Shown: positions 26,020-37,720 of the stretch, one piece after another | Layout: every line of letters starts with the position of its first letter | Numbering within the stretch: position 1 is the first letter of the stretch | Source of the DNA: Psychrobacter piscatorii | GTDB taxonomy: Bacteria; Pseudomonadota; Gammaproteobacteria; Pseudomonadales; Moraxellaceae | Length of the DNA: 47,404 bases | Direction of reading: 5' to 3' | Assembly: GCF_001444505.1 (NCBI RefSeq) | Contig: NZ_LNDJ01000057.1 | Location: forward strand, 1 to 47,404 | The notes under the pieces: model-generated | The model's database searches: none | What the model was told of the DNA's origin: nothing | The model's input: the letters and a program-made list of their open reading frames with translations, nothing else | Made by a program: the position numbers and the translations under genes

Positions 26020-26221
26020 AATCTGTCCTATTGGTTATTGTTGCTATCTATGATCTTTAGTTATAGCAACCATCATTCATACTAATTATTATCGAATGCT
26101 GTTTAGAAAAACTTATAATATCATTAGTAAATCTACGTTTAGCGCCTACCTTTATAGGGGACAGATTTCATTATTCCAAGCAATATTTACAAACAGATAC
26201 AGTAATATTCACCTATATAAA

Positions 26222-26246
26222 TCTTCGTATTTGTTTACTACGAAGA
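26222..26246 (-). terminator. possible terminator after the EamA transporter
   Basis: TCTTCGTA and TACGAAGA form an 8-bp stem about 15 bp past the EamA stop on the minus strand. Only a short T-rich stretch follows, so the call is tentative. Confidence 0.5.
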
Positions 26247-26260
26247 CTGTTTACTAAGCC

Positions 26261-27190
26261 TTAAATACTGTTCGTCTGGGTCTTGTCTTTTGGCTTTAGC
26301 ATTTTCTTAATTGATAGCTCTAATGACAGATATGTGCCGATCAATATCACAATCGAACCAATGATAGCTTGTATATTTAGCGCCTCGCCAAGCAATAGAT
26401 AGCCCAAAATAATCGCAAAAATTGGAATGACTAACGTGATACTCGTGGCACGCGTTGGCCCAATATTTTTGATCAACTGATTCATAAAAATGAGGGCAAT
26501 GGCGGTCGAAAATACGCCGATACATATTACAGACACCCATGCCTTTATGCTGATTGCCTGACCATAAGGGAACTCAGTAAAAGCCACCGGCAGCATAATG
26601 ATGCTACCGATAATGAGCGAGCCTGCGGTGATAGCGACTGGCGATACTTCGTACAGATAGTTTTTAGTGATGTTGGCCCCAAGCGCATAACCTACACAAG
26701 CTAATAGCGCGTAGCCCATCGGCAATAGACCTTCGACCAATCCTTTGCCTGGCTCACCGCCACCAAATAAGCTTTCGCTCATCAGTATGATTACCCCAAT
26801 CACCCCGATCACCAAACCAAGTGCTTGTTTTTTCGATAGCCTATCCTTAAAGAAGACGCGAGCGATAAAGCCGCTCATCATCGGTACGGAAGCGTTTAGT
26901 ACGGCGAGTACGCCTGCATTCACTGACTGTGCAGAAAAAGAGAACAATACAAATGGCAATGCGGCGGAGAATAAACCAACCAGCGACAGCATTTTCCAGT
27001 GCTGTTTGATACCGTCTCTGTTTTTCTTTTTTAGCAGTACAAATACGAGCATGACCAGTCCGGCAAATAACACGCGCAGACTGGCAAAAGCCAATGACCC
27101 AAACTCAGGCACGCCAACCCGATAAAACACAAAGGAGAGCGACCACATAAAAGAGAGCGTCACAAAGATGATGAGGTCACGGTTGGTCAT
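26261..27190 (-). CDS. EamA-family (drug/metabolite) transporter
   Basis: A 309-residue inner-membrane protein with about ten hydrophobic segments in two EamA repeats. The first repeat runs from LIIFVTLSFMWSLSFVFYR to IGVIGVIILMSES. The second runs from YALLACVGYALGANITKNYL to IIGSIVILIGTYLS, and ends in a short basic tail. Conserved EamA features include the internal PTRATSITLVIPIFAIILG. Such proteins usually export amino acids, metabolites or drugs; the substrate is not predictable here. It starts with ATG after a TAGGATTACC-type ribosome binding site. The gap of about 240 bp to the downstream reductase does not show a functional link. Confidence 0.88.
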   Translation of the reverse strand: MTNRDLIIFVTLSFMWSLSFVFYRVGVPEFGSLAFASLRVLFAGLVMLVFVLLKKKNRDGIKQHWKMLSLVGLFSAALPFVLFSFSAQSVNAGVLAVLNASVPMMSGFIARVFFKDRLSKKQALGLVIGVIGVIILMSESLFGGGEPGKGLVEGLLPMGYALLACVGYALGANITKNYLYEVSPVAITAGSLIIGSIIMLPVAFTEFPYGQAISIKAWVSVICIGVFSTAIALIFMNQLIKNIGPTRATSITLVIPIFAIILGYLLLGEALNIQAIIGSIVILIGTYLSLELSIKKMLKPKDKTQTNSI

Positions 27191-27794
27191 TAGGTAATCC
27201 TATTAAGTGCTTAGACTGCATTTGCCAACTCGTGTCGGTCATAACCGTCTGATATGTGGTGGAGGTTAATGTGCTAATAAGGCACTATGATGGTAAATCT
27301 ATAACCACCTTGTATATTGCTTTTTATAGGTGTTATCGCGCATACTTATGGATTAACCTGTCTTATTTAAAGCCATTTCACGATGTCTAGCTTTTCTATA
27401 TCTTAGATAATTGGGTAAAATACTTTATCGAGCGAAAAACCAGTAGACGCTGCTACCCTAAAATTTGTCTACTTTAGCCTATTCTAGCGCTTTATTATTT
27501 ATATACTGGCAAACTCCAAAGTCACTCTTGAGTCATTACTCTCATCAGTATGTATAAGAATAGAACCTATCTTGATATCGAAGCTTTCTAACAATAAGAC
27601 TCATCGATAGATAATCTTAATAATATCAAAGTATAACCAATACCATCTAATCAGTAGGAGTTTTCCTTAAAAATATAATAATTGATATTTGTTTGCTAAT
27701 TTTTTACTATCTAGAGGTATTGGCTCGTATCTGGCGATACAAAAATAGATGACAAATATGATTAGTAAGATTTATAAATTATTGAGGAATGATT
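27191..27794. other. gene-free stretch, 600 bp
   Basis: AT-rich and without a credible ORF on either strand. I see no clear promoter, tRNA or terminator. A GAGGA ribosome binding site for the next gene sits at its right end. Confidence 0.5.
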
Positions 27795-28208
27795 ATGAAA
27801 AGGATAGCGTTATGCATCAGTGCTATGTCAGTTGCAACGGCAGGATTTTGCGGCGTCGGTCAATATTCAGATGCGACTATTTGCTATATCTATAAGCAAG
27901 ACACATTACAAAAAAAGCTGACTTGTCGATACGATGTCGTTGAGGGCGCGGCGATGAGTTATAGTTTTAGGCAAGTCTCTTATACCTTGCCAGGATTTGG
28001 CAAAATGGCCACATCTAATCAAGCAAACTATAATGACCGTAATGAGGTGACTGGATGGACGACCACCGTCAATGATGAGCCAGCCATTATCAGATATCGC
28101 GCGCCATCTAGCAAAAAAGTAGTCAGTCAAACATATGCAGAGTCGGGTAAGGAGGTTCTACAATGTTATTTGAGCACAACCTCGCAGTGGGAGATTTGCT
28201 CTGAGTAA
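27795..28208 (+). CDS. small secreted protein of unknown function
   Basis: A 137-residue protein that I do not recognise. MKRIALCISAMSVATAGFC is a typical Sec signal peptide, so the mature part of about 115 residues is probably periplasmic. The mature part has several Cys (CYIYKQ, LTCRYD, LQCYL, WEICSE) that could form disulfides, and a beta-rich look (MSYSFRQVSYTLPGFGKM). The ATG at 27795 lies seven bases after GAGGA; an ATG six bases earlier is too close to it. A weak hairpin terminator follows. It stands alone in a region of small and broken genes. Confidence 0.7.
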   Translation: MKRIALCISAMSVATAGFCGVGQYSDATICYIYKQDTLQKKLTCRYDVVEGAAMSYSFRQVSYTLPGFGKMATSNQANYNDRNEVTGWTTTVNDEPAIIRYRAPSSKKVVSQTYAESGKEVLQCYLSTTSQWEICSE

Positions 28209-28251
28209 TTATTATCTCGCGTGGCCTAAAAGACCGAATGTTTAACTACAG

Positions 28252-28274
28252 GCTGAGCTTAGGTTCAGCTTTTT
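28252..28274 (+). terminator. short hairpin terminator after the secreted protein gene
   Basis: GCTGAG/CTTAGG/TTCAGC can fold with GCTGA paired to TCAGC, followed by TTTTT. Confidence 0.6.
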
Positions 28275-28428
28275 ATCACCTATAGCAAACACAAACCGAG
28301 ACTGCTTCTAGTAAAGTAAAGAAAATACTTTTATTCGGAACGCTTTGAGTAGAGCTCGTGACACAATACAGAAAAAATAGTTTGCTAGACTAGCCTCGTC
28401 ATAACAAACGTTTAAGGTTATGGCGAGC

Positions 28429-28695
<267 letters not shown>

Positions 28696-28790
28696 GTTTA
28701 TAATAATTAGTTATACATAAACGTTCTTAAATGCTAGTTAGATGATGGGTTACGCTCGGGCTAACCCACTCTACGCGCTACACTTCAAAA

Positions 28791-29108
28791 TTATTGATTA
28801 GCTATTAAACTACCTATTTTATCTTTTATTTCAATAAATTTATTATTCTCTACAACTCTCTCATCAAAATCCTCTCTCCAAATATAAAAATCTGAAAAGC
28901 TACCGTTACCGTTATTCATAAAGCTATAGGTGTTACCTATACTTTTAATAGTGTCTTTTATCTTTTCATTATTCTCTAATGAATAATTTATTTGATTCAA
29001 TATTGAGTTAATACCTCTTATCCAATTATTCTCATTCTCTTGAATTAGAATATCTCGTATTTGAGTAAAAAGGTCAGCTAATCTTGCTAATTTATCTAAG
29101 TCGCTCAT
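28791..29108 (-). CDS. unknown protein, possibly DUF6966 family
   Basis: A 105-residue, soluble, mostly helical protein. The C-terminal block GNGSFSDFYIWREDFDERV and the central NNWIRGINSILNQI resemble, from memory, a family of uncharacterised proteins (DUF6966). I hold this name loosely. It is notably AT-rich compared with lplA next door, so recent acquisition is plausible. A ribosome binding site AGGAATTCTAAC precedes the start on the minus strand. It lies between a deleted oxidoreductase and lplA, divergent from lplA. No function can be given. Confidence 0.65.
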   Translation of the reverse strand: MSDLDKLARLADLFTQIRDILIQENENNWIRGINSILNQINYSLENNEKIKDTIKSIGNTYSFMNNGNGSFSDFYIWREDFDERVVENNKFIEIKDKIGSLIANQ

Positions 29109-29187
29109 GTTAGAATTCCTATAGATATTGAATAATATGTAAACATTATATGTGAAAGCCTACTACACATAATAAAAAGGATAAATA

Positions 29188-30192
29188 ATGAAACTACGCA
29201 TCCTAAAATCCGCCGTGACCAACCCGTGGTTTAACCTTGCGACCGAAGACTGGATATTTAATACCCTTGATCCTGAGTCGCACACGCTTTTCCTATGGCG
29301 CAATAGCGAGACCGTGGTCATCGGACGCTCGCAAAATCCGTGGGTAGAATGCAAAATCGATAAGATGGAAGCCGACGATGTGTTTTTGGCACGGCGGCAA
29401 AGCGGCGGCGGCGCGGTGTTTCATGACTTGGGCAATACCAACTTTACCTTTTTGTCACCCAAGGCCGACTACGACCAAGATGCTAACTTCACTATTATCG
29501 TCAATGCGCTAAAAAAACTCGGTATCGATGCTGAGAAGTCCGGACGTAATGACATGCAAGTCGGCGATAAGAAAATATCAGGCAGCGCCTTTAAGCATGC
29601 GTCTGACCGTAGCTTTCATCATGGGACACTGCTAGTCAATGCCAATATGCAAAAGCTTGGCGACTATCTCAATCCGCATCCCTTAAAGCTCAAAGCAAAA
29701 GGCATCAAATCGGTACGTGCGCGCGTAGCAAACTTGGTAGAATTCAATGATGCTATCAATCATGAGACGTTGTCTGAGGCGATTATCGAGGCGTTTTATG
29801 AGTATTACGGAGAAACTGCGCCAGTTGAGCAGTTGGATGAAGCCAGCCTTGCCAAGCAGCCGGCGCTAAACGCTTACTATCAACAGATGGCGGACTGGGA
29901 TTGGCGCTTTGGCAAGACGCCTGAGTTTAGCCATCATATCGAGACGCGCTTTGAGTGGGGCATAATGGATGTGCATATGGATGTGAAGCAAGCGGTGATT
30001 TCAGAGGTTGTCATCTTCTCTGATGCGTTAAATGTCGAGCTGATTGATTTGCTTAAAGAGACATTGACGGGTGTGAAATATAACAAGAAAGAGATTCAAG
30101 ATGCGCTTGCTGAGCTAGCAAAAACGCAACTTGAATTGGTGGCGCAGATTAATGATTTTGAAGGGTGGTTGGTTGGAGAGATGAATGCTTGA
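29188..30192 (+). CDS. lplA: lipoate-protein ligase A
   Basis: LplA adenylates free lipoate and attaches it to lysines of the lipoyl domains of 2-oxoacid dehydrogenases and GcvH. At 334 residues it has the two-domain form. The catalytic domain carries NLATEDWIFNTL, LWRNSETVVIGRSQNPW, the lipoate loop RRQSGGGAVFHDLGNTNFTF, and the adenylation lysine region KKISGSAFKHASDRSFHHGT. A C-terminal accessory domain runs from about residue 250 (HHIETRFEWGIMDVHMDVKQ). The start ATG follows AAAAAGGATAAATA. It is a single gene and diverges from the small unknown gene to its left. Confidence 0.95.
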   Translation: MKLRILKSAVTNPWFNLATEDWIFNTLDPESHTLFLWRNSETVVIGRSQNPWVECKIDKMEADDVFLARRQSGGGAVFHDLGNTNFTFLSPKADYDQDANFTIIVNALKKLGIDAEKSGRNDMQVGDKKISGSAFKHASDRSFHHGTLLVNANMQKLGDYLNPHPLKLKAKGIKSVRARVANLVEFNDAINHETLSEAIIEAFYEYYGETAPVEQLDEASLAKQPALNAYYQQMADWDWRFGKTPEFSHHIETRFEWGIMDVHMDVKQAVISEVVIFSDALNVELIDLLKETLTGVKYNKKEIQDALAELAKTQLELVAQINDFEGWLVGEMNA

Positions 30193-30296
30193 GCTTGTAG
30201 TCTGCTGATATCTTGATCTTATATGTCTTTGCATCTCACTTAGCATTTTAGAGGTAGCTATTTAAAGTTAATCCGTTAAAAAAGGTGGAGTGACTC

Positions 30297-30860
30297 ATGG
30301 AACAAATCGCCATTATTTTCTTTGCACTGAATTCTTTTTTGGGGATGGAAGACAATACTATTTCAGCCGATAAAACGACTGTGACGGTATACCCTCGACG
30401 CCAAATAATAGAAATCACTCAACAAGACTTATTTGCTATTGTCCATTCGGATACAGATGCAACCTACGTCAAACGACAGTGGGCTAGCGTATCGGCTCAC
30501 TCACAGCAGGGTACTGGCTGGGCAAAAGCATTAGCGCCTTTCCCGAGTAAAACGATAACGCTAGTAACGGTTAATAACCAAGTTCAGCCACAGCTAACGC
30601 TAAGTTATAACGATGAGAAAGATTTGCGTGCGATAGGTATCTGGTATAACGCTGATAAAAATCATTTCTCTATCAACCATGTGCCCCAAGATAATCTGCA
30701 AACGACAGAGGGTGAATTAATAGGAAAATATTGGGTGTTTAACGCAGATCAGCCTTTTAGCTTTACCCTTGAGCCGTTCAAAGCGCTACCTCAGATATAC
30801 CAGAATCTTAAAAAACCGTTAACACAAATACTGGCTAAAGACGATGCTCTAGTACAATAG
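30297..30860 (+). CDS. unknown protein, 187 residues
   Basis: I do not recognise this protein. The N-terminal IAIIFFALNSFLG is hydrophobic but short and lacks a basic n-region, so it is not a convincing signal peptide. The rest is soluble and beta-rich, with repeated Thr/Val stretches (TTVTVYPRRQIIEITQQDL, TITLVTVNNQVQPQLTLSY). The ATG follows AAAGGTGGAGTG, a good ribosome binding site. Its GC and codon use resemble those of lplA, 100 bp upstream; co-transcription with lplA is possible. No neighbour suggests a role. Confidence 0.65.
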   Translation: MEQIAIIFFALNSFLGMEDNTISADKTTVTVYPRRQIIEITQQDLFAIVHSDTDATYVKRQWASVSAHSQQGTGWAKALAPFPSKTITLVTVNNQVQPQLTLSYNDEKDLRAIGIWYNADKNHFSINHVPQDNLQTTEGELIGKYWVFNADQPFSFTLEPFKALPQIYQNLKKPLTQILAKDDALVQ

Positions 30861-30973
30861 CCTCTCACTAACATCGCTCTACGCTTAAAGCCCTTTTCAT
30901 TAAAATAATTACGATACTAGACTGAAAAATAAAACTAAATAAATAATGCACTAACAACCACATTTTCCAAAGC

Positions 30974-31009
30974 AAAAAAAGCAGCAAGATAATCTATCTT
31001 GCTGCTTTT
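30974..31009. terminator. bidirectional terminator after fadH
   Basis: AAAAAAGCAGCAAGATA and TATCTTGCTGCTTTT form a long stem. On the minus strand a T7 run follows, so it ends fadH, and it may also end the rightward unknown gene. Confidence 0.92.
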
Positions 31010-31034
31010 ACATTTAACTCAAGCTATCTAACTT

Positions 31035-33563
<2,529 letters not shown>

Positions 33564-35228
33564 ATGACAGATTTTCATACTGGCCTCGGCAAAAACGCCG
33601 CCAATTATCAACCGCTCACCCCTATTGATTTTATTATCCGTAGCGCTCAGGTTTATCCTGATAAGACTGCGATCATTTATGATGACCTTGCACACAACAA
33701 TCTCACTCAGACATGGCAACAGACTTATACGCGCTGCCGTCAATTGGCGGATGGCTTACGCAAACTGGGTATTGATAAAAACGATACGGTCGCCGTCATG
33801 CTGCCAAACACGCCAGCGATGGTCGAATGCGCCTTTGGCGTACCCATGTCAGGCGGCGTACTCTGTACATTGAACACGCGCCTTGATATCAACGCCCTGA
33901 CCTTTTGTTTGCAGCATTCAGAGGCCAAGGTTCTTATCTTGGATAGCGAGTTTGCGGAGCACGCTGAGATTATCGATGAGACCTTCCCAAACCTCATTGT
34001 CATTCACGCGACCGATCATGCTATCGATGTCGAGCCGTTTGGACAGATGAGCTATGAAGCATTGGTTGCCAGTTCAGACAGCTTGGATAATTGGGAGCTG
34101 CCAGCGGATGAATGGGATGCCATTGCCCTGAACTACACCTCTGGCACAACAGGCAAACCAAAAGGCGTCGTTTATCATCATCGCGGTGCTACGCTCAATG
34201 CGGTGTCGAATATTTTGGATTGGGATATGCCAAAGCATCCAATGTATCTGTGGACGTTGCCGCTGTTCCATTGTAACGGTTGGTGCTTCCCGTGGAGCAT
34301 CGCTGAGCGCGCTGGGGTCAATGTCTGCTTGCGTAAGATTGATGCGGATTTGATATTGCAGCTGATTGCCAAGCATCAAGTGACCCATTACTGCTCTGCG
34401 CCCGTCGTCCATAATATGATTGCTGGCGGCAAACCTGAGTATAAGGAAGCCATTACGCATACCGTCAAAGGCTGGGTCGCTGGGGCACCGCCATCTGAAA
34501 CCATGCTGGCAGCAATGGAAGCGATGGGCTTTGATATCTCTCACGTCTACGGTCTCACTGAAGTCTATGGGCCAGTGACCGTTTGCGCTGAGCAAGAAGA
34601 ATGGAGTGATCTTGATGTCGCTACCCGCGCCCAAAAAAAATCACGTCAAGGCGTGACCTCACACTTAATGACAGGGTTTGAGGTATTTAAACAAGGCACG
34701 ACTGAGCCAGTCGCCGCCGATGGCGAAGAGATGGGTGAGCTGGCACTACGTGGCAATATGGTGATGAAAGGCTATCTAAAAAACCGCAAAGCCACTGAAG
34801 AAGCATTCACTGATGGTTGGTTCCGCACGGGGGATTTGGGTGTCAAATACCCTGACGGCTACATCAAAATTATGGACAGGCTTAAAGACATTATCATCTC
34901 AGGCGGTGAGAATATCTCTAGTATCGAGGTCGAAAATGTCTTATACAAGCTCCCTGCCATTGAGAGCTGTGCGGTCGTCGCCGCGCCACATGATAAATGG
35001 GGCGAAGTGCCCGTCGCCTTTATCGAGATTCATGAGGGCAGCACCTTGCAACGCGATACGGTAATGGCGCATTGTAGTCAGCACTTAGCAGGCTTTAAAG
35101 TGCCAAAATATATTGTCTTTGCCGAAATTCCAAAGACCAGTACGGGAAAAGTACAAAAGTTTGAGCTACGCCAAGCAGCCAAATCGTTGGCGCACGAAAC
35201 GTCAAAAGTTACTGCTAGTGCTAAGTGA
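33564..35228 (+). CDS. acyl-CoA synthetase (AMP-forming), medium/long-chain type
   Basis: An ANL-superfamily ligase that activates a carboxylic acid to its CoA thioester through an acyl-AMP. It has 554 residues. The AMP-binding loop is [20 protein letters not shown] (about residues 190-209), then YGLTEVYGP, the hinge region WFRTGDLGVKYPDGYIKIMD, and GGENISSIEVE. The catalytic lysine is in PKTSTGKVQKFELR near the end. The whole is closest in feel to AlkK-like medium-chain fatty acyl-CoA ligases. It lies divergent from fadH, which supports a fatty acid substrate. Start ATG with AAAGGA upstream; strong terminator downstream. Confidence 0.9.
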   Translation: MTDFHTGLGKNAANYQPLTPIDFIIRSAQVYPDKTAIIYDDLAHNNLTQTWQQTYTRCRQLADGLRKLGIDKNDTVAVMLPNTPAMVECAFGVPMSGGVLCTLNTRLDINALTFCLQHSEAKVLILDSEFAEHAEIIDETFPNLIVIHATDHAIDVEPFGQMSYEALVASSDSLDNWELPADEWDAIALNYTSGTTGKPKGVVYHHRGATLNAVSNILDWDMPKHPMYLWTLPLFHCNGWCFPWSIAERAGVNVCLRKIDADLILQLIAKHQVTHYCSAPVVHNMIAGGKPEYKEAITHTVKGWVAGAPPSETMLAAMEAMGFDISHVYGLTEVYGPVTVCAEQEEWSDLDVATRAQKKSRQGVTSHLMTGFEVFKQGTTEPVAADGEEMGELALRGNMVMKGYLKNRKATEEAFTDGWFRTGDLGVKYPDGYIKIMDRLKDIIISGGENISSIEVENVLYKLPAIESCAVVAAPHDKWGEVPVAFIEIHEGSTLQRDTVMAHCSQHLAGFKVPKYIVFAEIPKTSTGKVQKFELRQAAKSLAHETSKVTASAK

Positions 35229-35267
35229 TCTGACAATACATTAAATCCTGTCATCAACTAACATTCA

Positions 35268-35306
35268 TAAAAAAGGTCAATCACATACACGTGGCTGACC
35301 TTTTTT
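35268..35306 (+). terminator. terminator after the acyl-CoA ligase
   Basis: AAAAAAGGTCA pairs with TGACCTTTTTT around a loop that also contains CAC/GTG pairing. It lies 40 bp past the stop. Confidence 0.9.
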
Positions 35307-35325
35307 CGAGTGCTAGCCTATTTAT

Positions 35326-35438
35326 ACTATAGTTGGCTCAATATAATTTGGAGACAAGGAAGCCAAGTAAAAGTACTACAAATAGTAGACTAAGCGAGGC
35401 TGACACCGTATCCAATTTATAGAGAACTAACTATATCA
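35326..35438. repeat. MITE-like palindromic element with imperfect terminal inverted repeats
   Basis: The left end ACTATAGTTGGCTCAATATA (35326 onward, running into ATTTGGA) and the right end TCCAATTTATAGAGAACTAA (35411 onward, running into CTATATCA) are imperfect inverted repeats of about 27 bp. The inside is also partly palindromic (AGCCAAG ... GAGGCT, CTAC/GTAG). It has no coding capacity. The right end reaches the stop codon of the downstream YedE-like gene. I recall this sequence type as highly repeated in Psychrobacter genomes; only one copy is in this window. Confidence 0.65.
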
Positions 35439-35855
35439 GCCAATTTTTGGCTCAAACCACTGATAGACCAGCATCCCTACGACCATCGCAGGGATAAACA
35501 CATACGCTTGCCACTGACCCGTCCCGAGCAAGACGATGCCTGGCCCCGGGCAAATACCGACCAGCCCCCAGCCGATACCAAACAACATGGCTCCGATAAT
35601 CAATTGTTTGGTGATGACGGTTTTGCTTGGCATATCAATGGGTGTGCCAACCCAGCTACTTTGTTGACGTTTGGCCAATAGCACACCAAAAAATGCAACG
35701 ACCAAACCACCACCCATCACCAGTGCAAGGGAGATATCCCACGCGCCAAATAGGTCTAAAAACCCTTGCACCTTTTCAGGGTCGGTCATACCTGACACCA
35801 GCAGCCCAAACCCAAACAGTAACCCTGCCAGCAATCCGATTATATTTTTTAGCAT
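35436..35855 (-). CDS. YeeE/YedE-family membrane protein, second half (DUF6691 type)
   Basis: A 139-residue inner-membrane protein with four hydrophobic segments. FGFGLLVSGMTDPEKVQGFL and FGIGWGLVGICPGPGIVLLG are the hallmarks, the latter holding the conserved Cys. In larger YeeE proteins the two halves are fused and take up thiosulfate; here they are two genes. The partner half lies 95 bp upstream on the same strand. Such split pairs often sit with sulfide- or persulfide-handling genes, but none is visible here. Its stop codon overlaps the end of a MITE-like repeat, so the original 3' end may have been altered. Confidence 0.85.
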   Translation of the reverse strand: MLKNIIGLLAGLLFGFGLLVSGMTDPEKVQGFLDLFGAWDISLALVMGGGLVVAFFGVLLAKRQQSSWVGTPIDMPSKTVITKQLIIGAMLFGIGWGLVGICPGPGIVLLGTGQWQAYVFIPAMVVGMLVYQWFEPKIG

Positions 35856-35950
35856 CGTCGTCTCTCGCTATTATTATCTTCTATTAACTCTTATATGTTG
35901 TGCGCACTTTAGTGCTACTAGCAATCTCATAGCAATCTGCCATTGAGCAT

Positions 35951-36388
35951 TTACAGTAGCCCTAGTACATGCCGACCGATATACACGGTCACAATGCCAA
36001 ACAGCATAAAGGTCACGGTCGCGACCAGTGAGCGTGGAGACAGACGTGCATTACCGCAGATACCATGCCCACTGGTACAACCTGAGCCAAGACGCGTGCC
36101 GAAGCCAACCAGCAGTCCTGCGACGATCAATAGCGGCAAAGAAGTACTAATCTCTACGTTAGGTAGCGGTCTTGCCAGCCTGTACAGCACGGGCGATATG
36201 ACCAAACCCAGTATAAACAGTATCTGCCACATCTCTACACGCTTGGGTTTTAGCAAGCTTGAAAAAATGCCACTGATACCCGCTATACGGCCGATACCGA
36301 GCAGCAAAATAACCGTCGCCACCCCTAGCATCAGACCACCGACTAAAGAGATCGGTGTAAATGCTTGCCAGTCTATTTGTATACTCAT
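35951..36388 (-). CDS. YeeE/YedE-family membrane protein, first half
   Basis: A 145-residue inner-membrane protein with about four hydrophobic segments. The signature is [14 protein letters not shown] with two Cys, followed by [18 protein letters not shown]. This is the N-terminal-half pattern of YeeE/YedE sulfur-compound transporters, which pass thiosulfate or related sulfur through Cys residues. It is read before the second-half gene, 95 bp downstream, so the two form one transporter unit. The start is ATG after a GGGTAATCTGTT context with a weak ribosome binding site. The exact substrate is not shown. Confidence 0.87.
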   Translation of the reverse strand: MSIQIDWQAFTPISLVGGLMLGVATVILLLGIGRIAGISGIFSSLLKPKRVEMWQILFILGLVISPVLYRLARPLPNVEISTSLPLLIVAGLLVGFGTRLGSGCTSGHGICGNARLSPRSLVATVTFMLFGIVTVYIGRHVLGLL

Positions 36389-36473
36389 AACAGATTACCC
36401 ATTCAAGTGTATTAAGTATTTGCTTAATATCTATTTATTAAAAAACATTATATTATAAAATATAATAAAAGGG

Positions 36474-36520
36474 TAAAAAAATACTGAGTCGTTGGTATTA
36501 TCCTACGGCTCAGTACTTTA
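36474..36520 (-). terminator. terminator after the class V aminotransferase
   Basis: On the minus strand TACTGAGCCGTAGG pairs imperfectly with CCAACGACTCAGTA, followed by TTTTTTT. It lies about 65 bp past the stop of the aminotransferase. Confidence 0.8.
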
Positions 36521-36583
36521 TGATGATAAAAGTGCTCTTACAAAGACGTTCATATCCACTTATAAGAACACTTAATCATTGAC

Positions 36584-37720
36584 CTACTGGCTTAACACTT
36601 CATCCAGTGCCGCCTCAAAACGCGTGACCGTACCGTCGATATCGGTCAGCTTGTCCAGACCAAATAGACCCAAACGGAACGTCTTGAAGCTGTCAGGCTC
36701 ACCTACTTTTAAGGGTACACCAGCGGCGATTTGCACACCCGCTGCCGCAAAAGCGCTGCCTTTATGCATATCATCACGATCGGTATAAGACACGACAACG
36801 CCAGGCGCTTGAAAGCCTTTAGCCGCAACGCTCTCGATGCCTTTGGCTTCTAGTACTTCGCGAATACGTTTGCCAAGCGTCCACTGCGCCTCACATAGCT
36901 TATCAAAACCAACCGCTTTGGCTTCATTTACCGCATCACGGAACTGGCGTAAGCTGTCTGTCGGCATCGTCGCGTGGTAGGCATGACCGCCATTTTCGTA
37001 GGCGCGCATGATGTTCAGCCATTGCTTTAGATCAATACTGAAGCTATCAGACTCTGTGCTTTCTACTTTTTTGACCGCCGCCTCGCTTAGCATGACAAGA
37101 CCAGCGCCTGGTGTACTGCTCCAGCCTTTTTGCGGGGCGCTGATAAGCACATCGATACCCAAGTTTTTCATGTCTAACCAGACACAGCCTGACGCGATAC
37201 AGTCGATAACCAACAATCCACCGACGCTATGCACAGCCGCGCTCAACGCTTTGATATAGTCATCTGACAAAATCATCCCTGATGAGGTTTCCACATGCGG
37301 GGCAAATACCACTGCTGGCTGCTCTTCTTTGATTTTAGCTACCGCCGTGTCGATATCGACTGGTGCAAACGGCTTTGGTGACTCACTATCTTCGGTACGA
37401 TTGGCTGTGAGCACGGTAGACGATTTGGCAATTTTGCCTTTTTCTAAAATCTGCGTCCAACGATAACTAAACCAACCATTACGAATGATGAGGCAATCTT
37501 CGTCATTTGCCAGTTGGCGAGCGACCGCTTCCATACCATAAGTACCAGAACCCGGTACGATCACCACGGCATCCGCGTTGTAGACAGATTTTAGATCACT
37601 AGATAAGTCATTCATCACTTGCTGAAAGGCTTTTGACATATGGTTTAGCGCACGATCAGTGTAGACCACTGAATACTCTAATAAGCCGTTTGGATCGATA
37701 TCTTGACGTAATGCAGGCAT
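36584..37720 (-). CDS. class V aminotransferase (alanine-glyoxylate / serine-pyruvate type)
   Basis: A 378-residue PLP-dependent enzyme of fold type I. The N-terminal region has VVIVPGSGTYGMEAVARQL, the phosphate-site pattern. VIDCIASGCVWLDMKNLGID carries the PLP-ring Asp, and SAPQKGWSSTPG carries the Schiff-base Lys. HVETSSGMILSDDYI is the substrate-side segment shared with alanine-glyoxylate and serine-glyoxylate aminotransferases. Which amino donor and acceptor it uses cannot be decided from sequence. It starts with ATG after AGGAGTGTTCC, a strong ribosome binding site. It is a single gene followed by a terminator. Confidence 0.88.
   Translation of the reverse strand: MPALRQDIDPNGLLEYSVVYTDRALNHMSKAFQQVMNDLSSDLKSVYNADAVVIVPGSGTYGMEAVARQLANDEDCLIIRNGWFSYRWTQILEKGKIAKSSTVLTANRTEDSESPKPFAPVDIDTAVAKIKEEQPAVVFAPHVETSSGMILSDDYIKALSAAVHSVGGLLVIDCIASGCVWLDMKNLGIDVLISAPQKGWSSTPGAGLVMLSEAAVKKVESTESDSFSIDLKQWLNIMRAYENGGHAYHATMPTDSLRQFRDAVNEAKAVGFDKLCEAQWTLGKRIREVLEAKGIESVAAKGFQAPGVVVSYTDRDDMHKGSAFAAAGVQIAAGVPLKVGEPDSFKTFRLGLFGLDKLTDIDGTVTRFEAALDEVLSQ

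Noticed and set aside
34074..34634. A 186-residue frame on the minus strand within the acyl-CoA ligase gene
   Set aside because: It overlaps a clear AMP-forming ligase with all motifs intact; the antisense product has no recognisable features.
35943..36458. A 171-residue plus-strand frame over the YeeE-like gene
   Set aside because: The minus strand encodes a membrane protein with the conserved [12 protein letters not shown] motif; the plus-strand product is rich in Ser/Pro with no pattern, as expected of an antisense shadow.
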